Shown: positions 1 through 8,988 of the stretch, piece after piece | Numbering within the stretch: the stretch's first letter is position 1 | Layout of the letters: every line of letters starts with the position of its first letter | Source of the DNA: JAHIKV01 sp963733145 | GTDB taxonomy: Bacteria > Planctomycetota > Planctomycetia > Pirellulales > Thermoguttaceae | NCBI GenBank assembly: GCA_963733145.1 | Contig: CAVTCJ010000015.1 | Coordinates: forward strand, 124,001-188,000 | DNA length: 64,000 nucleotides | Direction: 5' to 3' | Notes under the pieces: model-generated | Database searches by the model: none | Told to the model about the DNA's origin: nothing | What the model saw: only the letters and a program-made list of their open reading frames with translations | Translations under genes and position numbers: made by a program

Positions 1-1
1 G

Positions 2-1406
2 CTGCTGCCCAGCCCGTTTCTCGACGAGGTTGAACAGGCGTTCTCTCCGGGCGTGATTCCGCGTACGGAGCAGACGGACCTCAGCCCGGTCCCCAGCGAC
101 GACGAGCCGCTTTCGCCGGCCGAGTTCCGCGTAAAGGCCGTGGCCACGGCGCTCGAGGGGAACGTGGCGCTGCTGGCCGGGCTAATGCGGGATGGGGGGC
201 GTAGGCCCAGCGACGGAGAAAGAGGGCCGGCCGCTTCAGCGGCCAGTTGCCGCAACCTCGCCGCCGGCCTGCGCTTGCTCTACTCCCGCCAGGACCGCGA
301 GCGGTTCGGGCCGGCCGAGGGCGTGATCCGCGGCGCGGAGGCCCGCCACGTGCTGGCCGCCGAGTTTTCCCCGCAGCGCACTTTCTCCGCCACCGAATTG
401 GAGCGGTACGCCTACTGCCCGTTCCGCTACTTCGTCGAGCGGATTCTGAAGATCGAGCCGGTCGAGGACCTGACGTTGGAGTTCGACGTGCTCAATCGCG
501 GCCGCGTCGCGCATGACGTGTTGTCGCATTTTCACCAGCAGGTGAACGAGCGGCTGGGTCGGCCCGCCTCGCCGCTGGAGCTCGATCCGGCCGAGTTCGA
601 CGCGCTGCTGGCCGCCGCGGTGGAAAAGTCGCTTCCCCCGACGCCGGGCAATCCGGTGGCGGCCGCCTTGTGGGAAATCGATCGCCGGCTGGTCGTCGAG
701 TGGATGACGCGGTACCGCGCTCAGGTCGAAAAGTACGACGGCCAATGGAAAGGGTTCGACGTTCCGCCGGCCCCCGAATTGTTGGAAGTGTCGTTCGGGC
801 ACCCTCATGCAGCACAGCCGCCCTCGGCTGTGGATATTCTCGCGCCACAGCCGAGGGCGGCTGTGCCACATTGCGACACCGTATCCAAGCCGTTGAAGTT
901 CGACCGCGACGGAGAAACCTTCCTGATATCGGGCCGCATCGACCGCGTCGACGTCGGCCGCATCGCCGGCCAGGAAGTCTTCAACGTGCTCGACTACAAG
1001 ACCGGCGGAGCGATCCGGCTGGAGGCCGAGAGCATCCGGGCGGGCACGACCCTGCAACTGCCGCTCTACGCCCTGGCCGTGTTCGATCTGCTGCTGAGCC
1101 GGCCGCGACGCTCTCCCCTGGCGGGCCGGATACTGGTACGTCCGCGACGCCGGATTCAAGCCCCGGCAGGCCCTGCGGATGTATTTCGCCGAGGACGGCC
1201 GCATCGAGCTGGACCCGGTTTGGGAGGAGATTCGCGCCGGATTGGGCGACACCGTCGCGGAGTTGATCCGGGCCATCCGCCGGGGCAGCTTTCCCGTCTG
1301 CTCCGCCGACGAACGCTGCACCGGGCGTTGCCCTTTCAACACGATTTGCCGCATCAATCAAGTCCGTTCATTGGAGAAGACATGCCGACCGACGGACCAG
1401 GACTGA
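2..1406 (+). CDS. addB: AddB-like nuclease subunit, C-terminal part (5' truncated by window edge, one frameshift)
   Basis: C-terminal part of an AddB/RexB-like subunit of the AddAB double-strand-break resection complex. The coding frame is already open at base 2 (LLPSPFLDEVEQAF), so the gene begins outside the window. Seen: FSATELERYAYCPFRYF, GRIDRVDV and VLDYKTG, the PD-(D/E)XK nuclease core; the last part holds CSADERCTGRCPFNTIC, which with the CPF cysteine fits the four-Cys iron-sulfur cluster of AddB. The frame moves by +1 in the C-run near 1113-1120, giving GYWYVRDAGFKPRQALRMYF afterwards. A palindrome of the CAGCCGCCCTCGGCTGTG family lies in frame at about 810-872, between the nuclease motifs. 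The stop at 1404-1406 overlaps the addA start by 25 bp, which indicates translational coupling. Confidence 0.85.
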
Positions 1407-4400
1407 AACCGGCGGGCTTGACCGACCAACAGCGCCGGGCGCTCGACGCGCGGGGCACGTCGGTGGCCGTCTCGGCCGGCGCCGGTTGCGGCAAGACGTT
1501 CGTGTTGACCGAGCGGTTCCTGGCCGAGTTGCATCCACAAAGGCGCGACCGCGGGTCGCGACTGTCGCAAGTCGCGGCCATCACCTTCACCGAGCGCGCC
1601 GCCCGCGAAATGCGGGGCCGCATCCGCGCCGCCTGCAACCGCCGCCTCCGCGAGTGCCCCGAGGCGGAAGTCGGCTTCTGGATGGAGCTGGTCCGCGATT
1701 TGGACTCGGCCCGGATCAGCACGATCCACTCATTTTGCGCCTCTCTGCTCCGGGCCCACGCGGTCGAGGCGCGGCTCGATCCGCGGTTCCGCGTGCTCGA
1801 CGGCGCCCAGGCCGGCACGCTGTTGTTCGAGCTGACCGACGACGCGCTCCGCGACCGGCTGGCCGACCGGGAGGAGGCGGCGCTCGCGCTGGTCGCCCGG
1901 TTCGGGCTGGATCGGATCCGCACGATAATCGCCCGGCTGCTGGCCGACCGGCAGGAGATCGACTGGGCCTTCTGGCGGCAGGAGAGCGTCGAGGGGCTGG
2001 TCGCCCGCTGGGAGGAATTTTGGCGGAGCGACGCCTTGCCGCGGCTGTTGCGTCGGCTGGGCGCCTCGGCCGCCGCGCGGACCGTGCTGGAAATCGCCTC
2101 GCGCCGGCCGTCGGATCATGCGAAGATGCAGGAGCGCTTCGCGGTGTTGAGTGAATCGCTCAAGGACTTGACTTCCGCTTGCGGTTTCGCAGCCGCCACG
2201 ACCGACGCTCGCGACTTTTTGGAGAAATTGTCCGCGATCCGCGAAGCCGCCCGGGTCCAGGGCGTAACGAAAAAGAACTGGTCGAGCGAAGACGATTACG
2301 AACGCTTCAAGGACGCGGCCGGCGAGTTGCGGGAAGAGATCAAGCGGATCGAGCAGCGGGCGGGTTTCGACGCCGCCGCGGCCCGGCCGGCCGCCGAGGC
2401 CGCCCTGCTGGCGATCGGCCTGGCCGCCGACGTGGCCGAGCAATACGAGCGGCGCAAGCGGGAACTGGCCGTGCTGGATTTCAACGATCTGCTGATTAAT
2501 GCCCGGCGGCTGTTGGTAGGCCCCGAGCGGGACGGTCTGCGGAAGCGGCTGGCCGCGCAGATTCACCTCCTGCTGGTCGATGAGTTTCAGGACACCGATC
2601 CCTTGCAGGTCGAGTTGGTCAAGTCGCTCTGCGACAATGAGTATCTCCGCGGCAAGCTGTTTCTGGTGGGCGATTACAAGCAGTCGATCTATCGGTTCCG
2701 CGGGGCCGATCCGAGGGTTTTCGGCAGCCTGCGCGAGGAGTTTCCGGCCGAGGGGCGGCTGCCGCTGTCGCTGAACTTTCGCAGTCAGCCGGCGGTGCTG
2801 GAGTTCGTCAACGCCCTGTTCGCCGAGGAGCTGGGCCCGGAGTATGAGCCGCTCCGCGCCGCCCGGCCGCAGGTTGGCCCCGCCCCGGCCGTGGAGTTTC
2901 TCTGGGCCGGCGATCATCAAGCCCCGACCGATGCGGGCACCGCAAATCACAAAGCCGCGACCGGCGGTCGCGCCGACGATCCGGTGCGACCACCGGTCGC
3001 GGCTTTATGGGATAATGACGATCTTGGTCCCCGCGAGCGGCTGCGGCGGCGCGAGGCGGAATGGATCGCCCGGCGGATTCGCGGCATGCTCGAAGCGGGC
3101 GAAAAAATCGTTTGGGACGAGGCAGCCGCCAAGGCCGGATCGCCCGCCGTCCGCGCGGTTCGCCCCGGCGACGTCGCCCTGCTGTTCCGCGCCATGACCA
3201 ACGTCGAATACTACGAAGACGCCTTGCAGCGGTACGGGATCGACTATTATCTCGTCGGCGGCCGGGCCTTCTATGCCCAACAGGAAATCTACGACTTGCT
3301 GAATCTGTTGCGGGCGTTGGAGAGCAACTGCGACGTGGCGAGCCTGGCCGGCGCCTGCGCAGCCCGCTGTTCAGTCTGCACGACGAGACGCTTTTCTGGC
3401 TCGCGCGGAATGGGAACAACCACTCCCCTCTCCCTTTGGGAGAGCGGCTTAATAACAACTCCCCTCTCCCTTTGGGAGAGGGGCAGGGGGTGAGGGCCAC
3501 AGGCCTCGCCGCCGGCCTGTTCGCCGCCGAATTGCCCCCGGAACTCGACCCCGACCAGCGGGAGCGCGCGGCGTTTGCGGCGGCAACGATCAGCGAGTTG
3601 CGCGATATGAAAGACCGCCTGCCCGTCGCGCGGCTGATCCAAGAGGCATTAAATCGCACCAGCTACGACGCGGTGCTGTTGGCCGAGTTCCTCGGCGAGC
3701 GGAAGCTGGCCAACCTGCACAAGCTGATCGAACAGGCGCGGAGCTTCGACCGCTCCGGGGTGTTCCTGCTGTCGGATTTCATCACACAACTGGCGGAGTT
3801 TGTCGCCCGGCAGCCGGACGAGCCGCTGGCGGCCACCTGCCCGGAATCGACCGACGTGGTGAAATTGATGTCGATTCATCAGTCGAAGGGGCTGGAGTTT
3901 CCGGTGGTGATCGTGCCCGACCTGGGCCGGCCGCGGCGCGTGCAGGGGCCGCCGATCGCCTTCTCGCCGCGGCTCGGTCCGATGCTGAAAGACCCCGACG
4001 CGACGACCGGCTACGATCTGTTCATGGCCGCCGAAAACGAAGAGGACGCCGCCGAGCACAGCCGGCTGCTGTACGTCGCCGCCACCCGGGCGGCCGACCG
4101 GCTGATCCTCTCTTCCGGCGTCGAGGGGCTGGATCGCCCCGCCGGTCCGTGGATGGAACTGCTCGCCAAACGGTTCGATATAACCACGGGGCGAGTGCGA
4201 GAACCAATGTCGAGTGCGAAACCGCAAGCGGCAAACGAGCCGTGTTCAGATCCCCAGTCCCCGATCCCCGATCCCTCTCCCTTTCCCGGATCGCAACCCC
4301 CATCCGCGATTGTCTCAGTAATCACCGCTCCGCCGGCGATTCGCTCGAAGCCGGTCGATCTCCGCGTCCGCCGCGACCTGGAAAAGATCGTGGCCAAGGC

Positions 4401-5178
4401 CGAAAAAATGGGGGCCGACGGCGAGGGGCGGCGGCCGAAATACCTCGCGCCGTTGGAGATCGATCGAACAGCGCGGCGGTGGTTTTCGTTTTCGCGGCTC
4501 AGCGGCGAGTTGCACGCCGGCGGGGGATCCCTCAATACCGATCGCTTCGATGAAACGGCGCCGGCCGAGCCGCGACTCGACCCGCGCGGACTGGGCACGC
4601 TGGTCCACGCCGTGCTGGCCCAAATCGATTTCGCCCGGCCCGAGGGCGTGCAGGAACTGGTCGAACGCCTCGCTCCCGAGCACTTTGATTCGGCGCCGGG
4701 AAATCTGGGCGAGCCTATCGAGATGATCGAGCGGTTTCTCCATTCGCCGCGGGCCGCCGAGCTGGCCGCCGCGAAGGAAGTTTATCGGGAGTTGGAGTTT
4801 TTGTTGGCCTGGCCTTGCGAAGCCGCAAGCGGCGATCGGGCATCGGTGAAAGTTGCCGACGGCGGCCCCGATCGTTTTCTGCAAGGATTCATCGACTGCA
4901 TCTACCGCGACGACGCCGGCCGTTGGCGGCTGATCGACTTCAAGACGAACCGGGCGACGGCGGAAAATCTGGAATCGGTCGCGGCGGGCTACGAAATGCA
5001 AATGCTGCTCTACGCCCTGGCCGCCGAGCGGATTCTCGGCGCGCCGCCGGCCGAGTTGGCGCTCTGTTTTCTCCGACCGGGACTGGAACGCAACTTCATG
5101 TGGGACGCGGCCGCCCGCCGCCGCGTGATCGAATTGGTCAACGAAAAATTGCCGGGCCGCGGAACGCTTGCAAATTGA
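1382..5178 (+). CDS. addA: AddA-like UvrD-family helicase-nuclease (one frameshift near 3355)
   Basis: ATP-dependent helicase/nuclease subunit A, partner of AddB in recombinational repair. Motifs in order: Q-motif and Walker A (LTDQQRRALDARGT, SAGAGCGKTFVLTERF), ISTIHSFCASLLR, LLVDEFQDTDPLQ (motif II), GDYKQSIYRFRGADP (III), LPLSLNFRS (IV), VKLMSIHQSKGLEFPVVIV (V), RLLYVAATRAADRL (VI), then a C-terminal nuclease domain (RGLGTLVHAVLAQ, FIDCIYRDDAGRWRLIDFKT). The frame drops one base near 3353 (expected GALRSPLFSLHDETLFWLA). In-frame repeat inserts are visible at about 2937-3007 (GCGACCGGCGGTCGC palindrome), 3418-3495 (two CCCTCTCCCTTTGGGAGAGG hairpins right after the frameshift) and 4195-4320 (low complexity). 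Start at ATG 1382, inside the end of addB. Confidence 0.9.
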
Positions 5179-5204
5179 TCCCGCAACGTTCACAATGCAC
5201 GCTT

Positions 5205-6473
5205 ATGCCGACTCTCGCTCCCGAAGAACAACGCCTATTCGCCGTGCAAGTGGTCCGCCGTCTGCGCGAGGCGGGGTTCGAGGCGTATTGGGCCGGGGGT
5301 TGCGTCCGCGACCGGCCGCTGGGCCGCACGCCCGTCGATTACGACGTGGCCACCAACGCCGAGCCGGAACAGATTCGCGCGCTGTTCGGCCGCCGTCGCA
5401 CTCTGGCCATCGGGGCCGCCTTCGGCGTGATTACGGTGATCGGGCCCAAGCCGGCGGGAATGGTCGAGGTGACCACCTTCCGCCGCGACGCCGCCTACAG
5501 CGACGGCCGGCACCCCGACAGCGTCGCCTTCAGCACCGCCGCCGAGGACGCCTCGCGCCGCGACTTCACGATCAACGGGCTGTTTTTCGATCCGCTCGAG
5601 GAGCGGGTGATCGACTTCGTCGGCGGACAGGCGGACCTCGCCGCCGGAATCGTCCGCGCGATCGGCTCGGCCCGCGACCGGTTTGCCGAGGACAAGCTGC
5701 GGATGCTGCGGGCGGTGCGGTTTACGGCCGCCCTCGATTTCCGGCTGGACGGCGAGGCCCGGGCGGCCATCGCCGAAATGGCCGGCGAGATTCACGTCGT
5801 CAGTCCGGAGCGGATCGCCGTCGAGATGCGGCGGATGCTGGCCGACGGCAATCGGACGGTCGGTGTGCGGCTGCTGCTCGATACCGGTCTGGCCGCGGAA
5901 CTGCTGCCGGAGATCGTACCCCATGATGACGCCGGGCGGCGGCTGTTCGACGAGACGCTCGAATTGTTGAAGCGGCTCGGCGGATGCGGCTTTCCGGCGG
6001 CGCTGACCGCGCTGCTGGCGCCGTGTACGGATGCGGCCGGGGCGGAAGCGGTCTGCCGGCGGTGGCGGTTGTCGAACGAGGAGCGGGAGCGGATTTGCTG
6101 GCTGGTGGAAAATCGTGAGGCCCTGCACGGCGCGGCGGAAATGCCCTGGTCGAGGTTGCAGCCGCTGCTGATGGCCCCGTGGATCGGCGACCTGCTCGCG
6201 CTGGCCGAGGCCGCGTCGCCGGCCTCCGCGGCGTCGGCGGCCCATTGCCGCCGGCTCTTGGCGCAGCCGCCCGAAGTGCTCGATCCGCCGCCGCTGCTGA
6301 CCGGCGACGACCTGTTGGCCCGGGGCGTTCCGGCCGGTCCGCGGTACAAGGTCCTTTTGCAGCAGGTCCGAGCTGCGCAATTAGACGCGGTGATTCACAC
6401 CAAAGAGGAAGCGCTGGCGATGGTGGAGAAGTTAGTGGAGCAGGGAGAGCGGAGAGGGGAGAGGGAAGAGTGA
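5205..6473 (+). CDS. cca: CCA tRNA nucleotidyltransferase / poly(A) polymerase family
   Basis: Class II nucleotidyltransferase that adds or repairs the 3' CCA of tRNA, or a related poly(A) polymerase. Seen near the N-terminus: YWAGGCVRDRPLGRTPVDYD followed by VATNAEP, the family's nucleotide-binding GG motif and the DxD metal site; then VTTFRRD, RRDFTINGLFFD, and DKLRMLRAVRFTAALDF with the RNA-binding head region behind it. About 422 aa, normal for the family. Start chosen at ATG 5205 because the first conserved residues follow at once; the open frame upstream overlaps addA and has no family similarity. It lies 26 bp after addA, so it may share that transcript. Homologs with a C-terminal HD domain exist; none is obvious here. 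Confidence 0.9.
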   Translation: MPTLAPEEQRLFAVQVVRRLREAGFEAYWAGGCVRDRPLGRTPVDYDVATNAEPEQIRALFGRRRTLAIGAAFGVITVIGPKPAGMVEVTTFRRDAAYSDGRHPDSVAFSTAAEDASRRDFTINGLFFDPLEERVIDFVGGQADLAAGIVRAIGSARDRFAEDKLRMLRAVRFTAALDFRLDGEARAAIAEMAGEIHVVSPERIAVEMRRMLADGNRTVGVRLLLDTGLAAELLPEIVPHDDAGRRLFDETLELLKRLGGCGFPAALTALLAPCTDAAGAEAVCRRWRLSNEERERICWLVENREALHGAAEMPWSRLQPLLMAPWIGDLLALAEAASPASAASAAHCRRLLAQPPEVLDPPPLLTGDDLLARGVPAGPRYKVLLQQVRAAQLDAVIHTKEEALAMVEKLVEQGERRGEREE

Positions 6474-6625
6474 AAAAACGCCCCCGACTGCGGTCGCGGG
6501 GGGGGGGGGCCGCTTGCTGCTTCGCAACAATTCAACTTCCGCTTGCGGTTTCGCAACTTCGCGATTTCCGCTTGCCGTTTCGCAAGCAAACAACACGGAA
6601 ATTGTTTCTTTGAAGGGGATTTATC
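6474..6625. repeat. Repeat-rich gap with GCGAAACCGCAAGC-type copies
   Basis: Short gap holding a long G-run (about 6499-6510) next to a CGACTGCGGTCGCG hairpin, then three close copies of the CGCTTGCGGTTTCGCAA motif at about 6538-6592. The same motif recurs near 2170, 4207, 4815, 6808, 18297, 28450 and 44200. Confidence 0.6.
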
Positions 6626-6793
6626 ATGGACAAAAAAATCAAGAAAAAAACGCACGTCCTGCAACAGCGGATCCAGGCCCTGCGGCAGCAGTTGGCCGGG
6701 GTGCGGAAGCAGATGGACGATCCCGACGAGTTGAAATCGCTGGAGGATCAGCTCGCCGCCGCCGAGGCGGAATTGACGAAGCTCAAGGAATAG
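6626..6793 (+). CDS. Small charged coiled-coil protein (55 aa), unknown function
   Basis: A 55-residue open frame. It starts with a very basic stretch (MDKKIKKKTHVLQQR) and continues as one amphipathic helix rich in Leu, Gln, Glu and Lys (IQALRQQLAGVRKQM, LEDQLAAAEAELTKLKE), so a short coiled coil is expected. A purine-rich ribosome binding site (gaagggga, 6612-6619) lies at a suitable distance before ATG 6626. The composition differs sharply from the palindromic DNA on both sides, which argues that it is real. No enzymatic motif is visible; a nucleic-acid- or ribosome-associated role is only a guess from the basic N-terminus. Confidence 0.7.
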   Translation: MDKKIKKKTHVLQQRIQALRQQLAGVRKQMDDPDELKSLEDQLAAAEAELTKLKE

Positions 6794-6844
6794 TAATTCC
6801 GCCGCTTTGCGAAACCGCAAGCGGCGGCCGTCGTAGCCGCCGCT

Positions 6845-7441
6845 CTACAGATTTCCCAAGATGATTTCCGCACACGCAAACAATAGCAAGGCTACGGAAA
6901 CGCCTATGGCTACTTTACGATCCACTATGCCGCGGCTCAGGCCGAATCCGAAATAAGGGCCGAGGCCGTTCCACATATATAGTCCGGCGGCGATAGCAGG
7001 CAGGCCGAAGGCGAGCAACTGCCAGCGTGCTCCGCCGTGTTGTAGAATCACGCTTGGATCGTCTGCGCCGCCGCTGCTGAAAAAGGCCCCGCCCGACAGG
7101 TATCCGCCGTTGGCGATCAGGCAGAAGCCGGTAAACCACATCACGAGATAACCGCATCGTTTTGCCGCATTCGTTGCGCCCAACAGTCTCACGCCGGCGA
7201 GAATTGCCAGCGGGAACAGGCATCCCCACAAAGGCCCGCCCCAGACGACGAACAGGGGATGCGGATTGGCGGCAAACTCGGTGCGCGAAAAACCCAGCAG
7301 CGGCAGATATACGCCGGAGAGCGTCGCGCCGCTCAGCCACCCGTTCAGCACGTGGCCGCACTCATGCAGGGCCATCATCGACAGCCAGGAGAGACCCGCC
7401 GTGGAGAAAATCAACAGCGTTTGAAAAAAGCGGTTCACCAT
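6845..7441 (-). CDS. M50-like integral membrane zinc peptidase homolog (198 aa)
   Basis: Polytopic membrane protein. The first segment carries ALHECGHVLNGWLSG, an HExxH zinc-binding motif embedded in a hydrophobic helix as in M50 (site-2 protease-like) peptidases, and is followed by about four more hydrophobic stretches (for example PLWGCLFPLAILAGVRLL and VAIGVSVALLLFACAEIILG). Its 198 aa is short for a complete M50 protease, and I do not see a clear second metal motif (NPDG type), so activity is uncertain. Its 3' end lies about 50 bp from the convergent small gene at 6626. Confidence 0.65.
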   Translation of the reverse strand: MVNRFFQTLLIFSTAGLSWLSMMALHECGHVLNGWLSGATLSGVYLPLLGFSRTEFAANPHPLFVVWGGPLWGCLFPLAILAGVRLLGATNAAKRCGYLVMWFTGFCLIANGGYLSGGAFFSSGGADDPSVILQHGGARWQLLAFGLPAIAAGLYMWNGLGPYFGFGLSRGIVDRKVAIGVSVALLLFACAEIILGNL

Positions 7442-7455
7442 CGAGCCTCATGGAA

Positions 7456-7585
7456 AATCTCCCCTCTCGCTATGGGAGAGGGGCTGGGGGTGAGGGCAGC
7501 GAGTGACATTATTCCTGTGCGCATTGCATTTTCCCGCAACTCGCCCTCACCCTAACCCTCTCCCAAAGGGAGAGGGGACCTCCTT
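7456..7585. repeat. Paired CCCTCTCCCTTTGGGAGAGG hairpins
   Basis: Two inverted copies of this family, one reading ...GGGAGAGGGGCTGGGGGTGAGGGC (about 7456-7500) and one its complement (about 7540-7583), lie between two - strand genes. Further copies are at 3423-3497, 14335-14373, 36595-36719 and 38695-38794. Confidence 0.85.
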
Positions 7586-7596
7586 GCGGCGAGTTA

Positions 7597-8463
7597 CTAG
7601 TCCATCCAGCGCCGCAGGACCACGAACAAAACGGCGGCCAAGGCCAGCATCGCGTAGGCCAGCCACGGGTCGATCAAATAGAGCAGCGGGGCGAGGATCG
7701 CCACGACGATCATCATCCACAACCAGCGGAAGGTGCGCGGTTCGGACGGCGCCTGTTCGGGATCGAGCTTGCGTTCGACCAACATTCGTTCCACCCGTTG
7801 GAGCTTGGCCTCGCGGCGCACGGCGGAGACCAGGTCCTCGGCCCCGGCGTGCTCCTTCAGCAGTTCGGCCAGGGCCTCGGCCTTGCCGAGCTGATGCCGG
7901 TCTTGCAGCAGGGCGACCATTGCCGACTGGGCGTAGATGTCGTTCGGATTGAGCCGCAGTGCCCGTTCGAGACTCTCTCCGGCGTCGCCGCGGCGATGGA
8001 GGCGGTACTGGGCCAGCCCCAACGCCGCCCAGGCCGTGGACGAATCGGCGTCGGCCTCGACGGCCTCGCGGGCGGCTTGCTCGGCCAATTTCGGCCCCCG
8101 CTCGGAGGCCATGAACCAGGCGTACTCGCCGATCATCGCCGGCCGGCGTTCGGAAAAGACGATCGCCTGCTGGAACGATTCTTGCGCCAGTCCCATTCGC
8201 CCGGTGCGCCAGGCGGCCATCGCCAGCAGTTGATGGGCATGGTGGTCGCGGGGGGCAAGTTCGACGGCCCGGCGGGCCTCCTCGAACGATTCGACCGGAG
8301 AGTCGGCGCCGAGCAGCGCTCGGGCGCGGATCGCCCGGACCACCGCCCGGTCCGGCGCAATCGAGGCAAGTTGATCGCCCAGCCCCACTGCACGGACGTA
8401 ATCGCCGGCGTTGAGCGCGGCAACCGCCTCGTCGATCAGATCGCGGATTTCGAGTTCATCCAT
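7597..8463 (-). CDS. TPR-repeat protein with C-terminal membrane anchor
   Basis: About 288 aa. Degenerate tetratricopeptide repeats fill residues 1 to about 210 (IDEAVAALNAGDYVRAVGLG, AWAALGLAQYRLHRRGDAGE, ALRLNPNDIYAQSAMVALLQ). A charged linker and two hydrophobic helices follow at the C-terminus (MMIVVAILAPLLYLIDPW, AYAMLALAAVLFVVLRRW), so the repeat domain probably faces the cytoplasm on a tail anchor. Start set at ATG 8463 (MDELEIRD); a longer frame exists upstream but adds only basic residues. TPR proteins of this kind act as scaffolds; no partner can be named from the neighbours. Confidence 0.75.
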   Translation of the reverse strand: MDELEIRDLIDEAVAALNAGDYVRAVGLGDQLASIAPDRAVVRAIRARALLGADSPVESFEEARRAVELAPRDHHAHQLLAMAAWRTGRMGLAQESFQQAIVFSERRPAMIGEYAWFMASERGPKLAEQAAREAVEADADSSTAWAALGLAQYRLHRRGDAGESLERALRLNPNDIYAQSAMVALLQDRHQLGKAEALAELLKEHAGAEDLVSAVRREAKLQRVERMLVERKLDPEQAPSEPRTFRWLWMMIVVAILAPLLYLIDPWLAYAMLALAAVLFVVLRRWMD

Positions 8464-8598
8464 TGTGCCGTTCGCGCGTCGCCAATCGTGCCTGCGCATT
8501 CATATTACCGCAGGGGGCCCAAAATGGACAGACCCCGGAAAAGACCGCCGTTTTCCAAACAGACTTGCACGACGTTGGGAAATGGACGTTTATTGATG

Positions 8599-8706
8599 TT
8601 CAGAAAAATAATGCAACATCTGTTTAGCGGCCGTCGGCACGACGGCCCAGGTTCCACCGCTGGCCGACGTACCGTCGGCCGCTAAACAGACGCATTACTT
8701 ATCTGA
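8599..8706. repeat. Nested palindrome, GGCCGTCGGCACGACGGCC family inside longer arms
   Basis: Core inverted repeat 8622-8687 (GTTTAGCGGCCGTCGG ... CCGTCGGCCGCTAAAC). It sits inside imperfect outer arms (TTCAGAAAAATAATGCAAC on the left, GCATTACTTATCTGAC on the right). The same outer left arm precedes the copy at 52503, so outer and inner arms travel together. Confidence 0.8.
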
Positions 8707-8713
8707 CTGTCAA

Positions 8714-8790
8714 TAGCCCCGGCGTCCACGCCGGGAAAAGAGGCCTGTTCTCCCTTCCGGTTACGCACCCGGCGTGGACGCCGGGGCTTA
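8714..8790. repeat. AGCCCCGGCGTCCACGCCGG palindromic repeat
   Basis: Two inverted copies about 40 bp apart form a long stem. Other copies: 14404-14484, 45290-45370 and a half copy at 25143-25167. Confidence 0.85.
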
Positions 8791-8916
8791 ACCCGGATTA
8801 TTCATAAACGTCATCCTGAGCGCAGCGAAGGATCTCCAATGCGCCCGCAAACAGCCCAGATTCTTCGCTGCGCTCAGAATGACAATGTTCCTTCGTGTTT
8901 ATGAATAATCCGGGTT
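8790..8916. repeat. Nested palindrome: TCATTCTGAGCGCAGCGAA family inside a 20-bp inverted repeat
   Basis: Perfect outer arms AACCCGGATTATTCATAAAC (8790-8809) and its complement (8897-8916) enclose an inner inverted repeat at 8810-8883. The inner family recurs at 11408-11472, 40762-40827 and 53466-53531. Together with the two elements before it, this fills most of the 525-bp gap 8464-8988, in which I see no gene. Confidence 0.85.
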
Positions 8917-8988
8917 AAACAAACGCACTCCCACAACGATGGCTCTTTAGCGCTGATTTCCCGTAGTATAGTTTCGAGGGGCCGCAAA

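Noticed and set aside
4815..5204. 130-codon N-terminal extension of the cca gene
   Set aside because: It overlaps the conserved nuclease end of addA and shows no similarity to nucleotidyltransferases.
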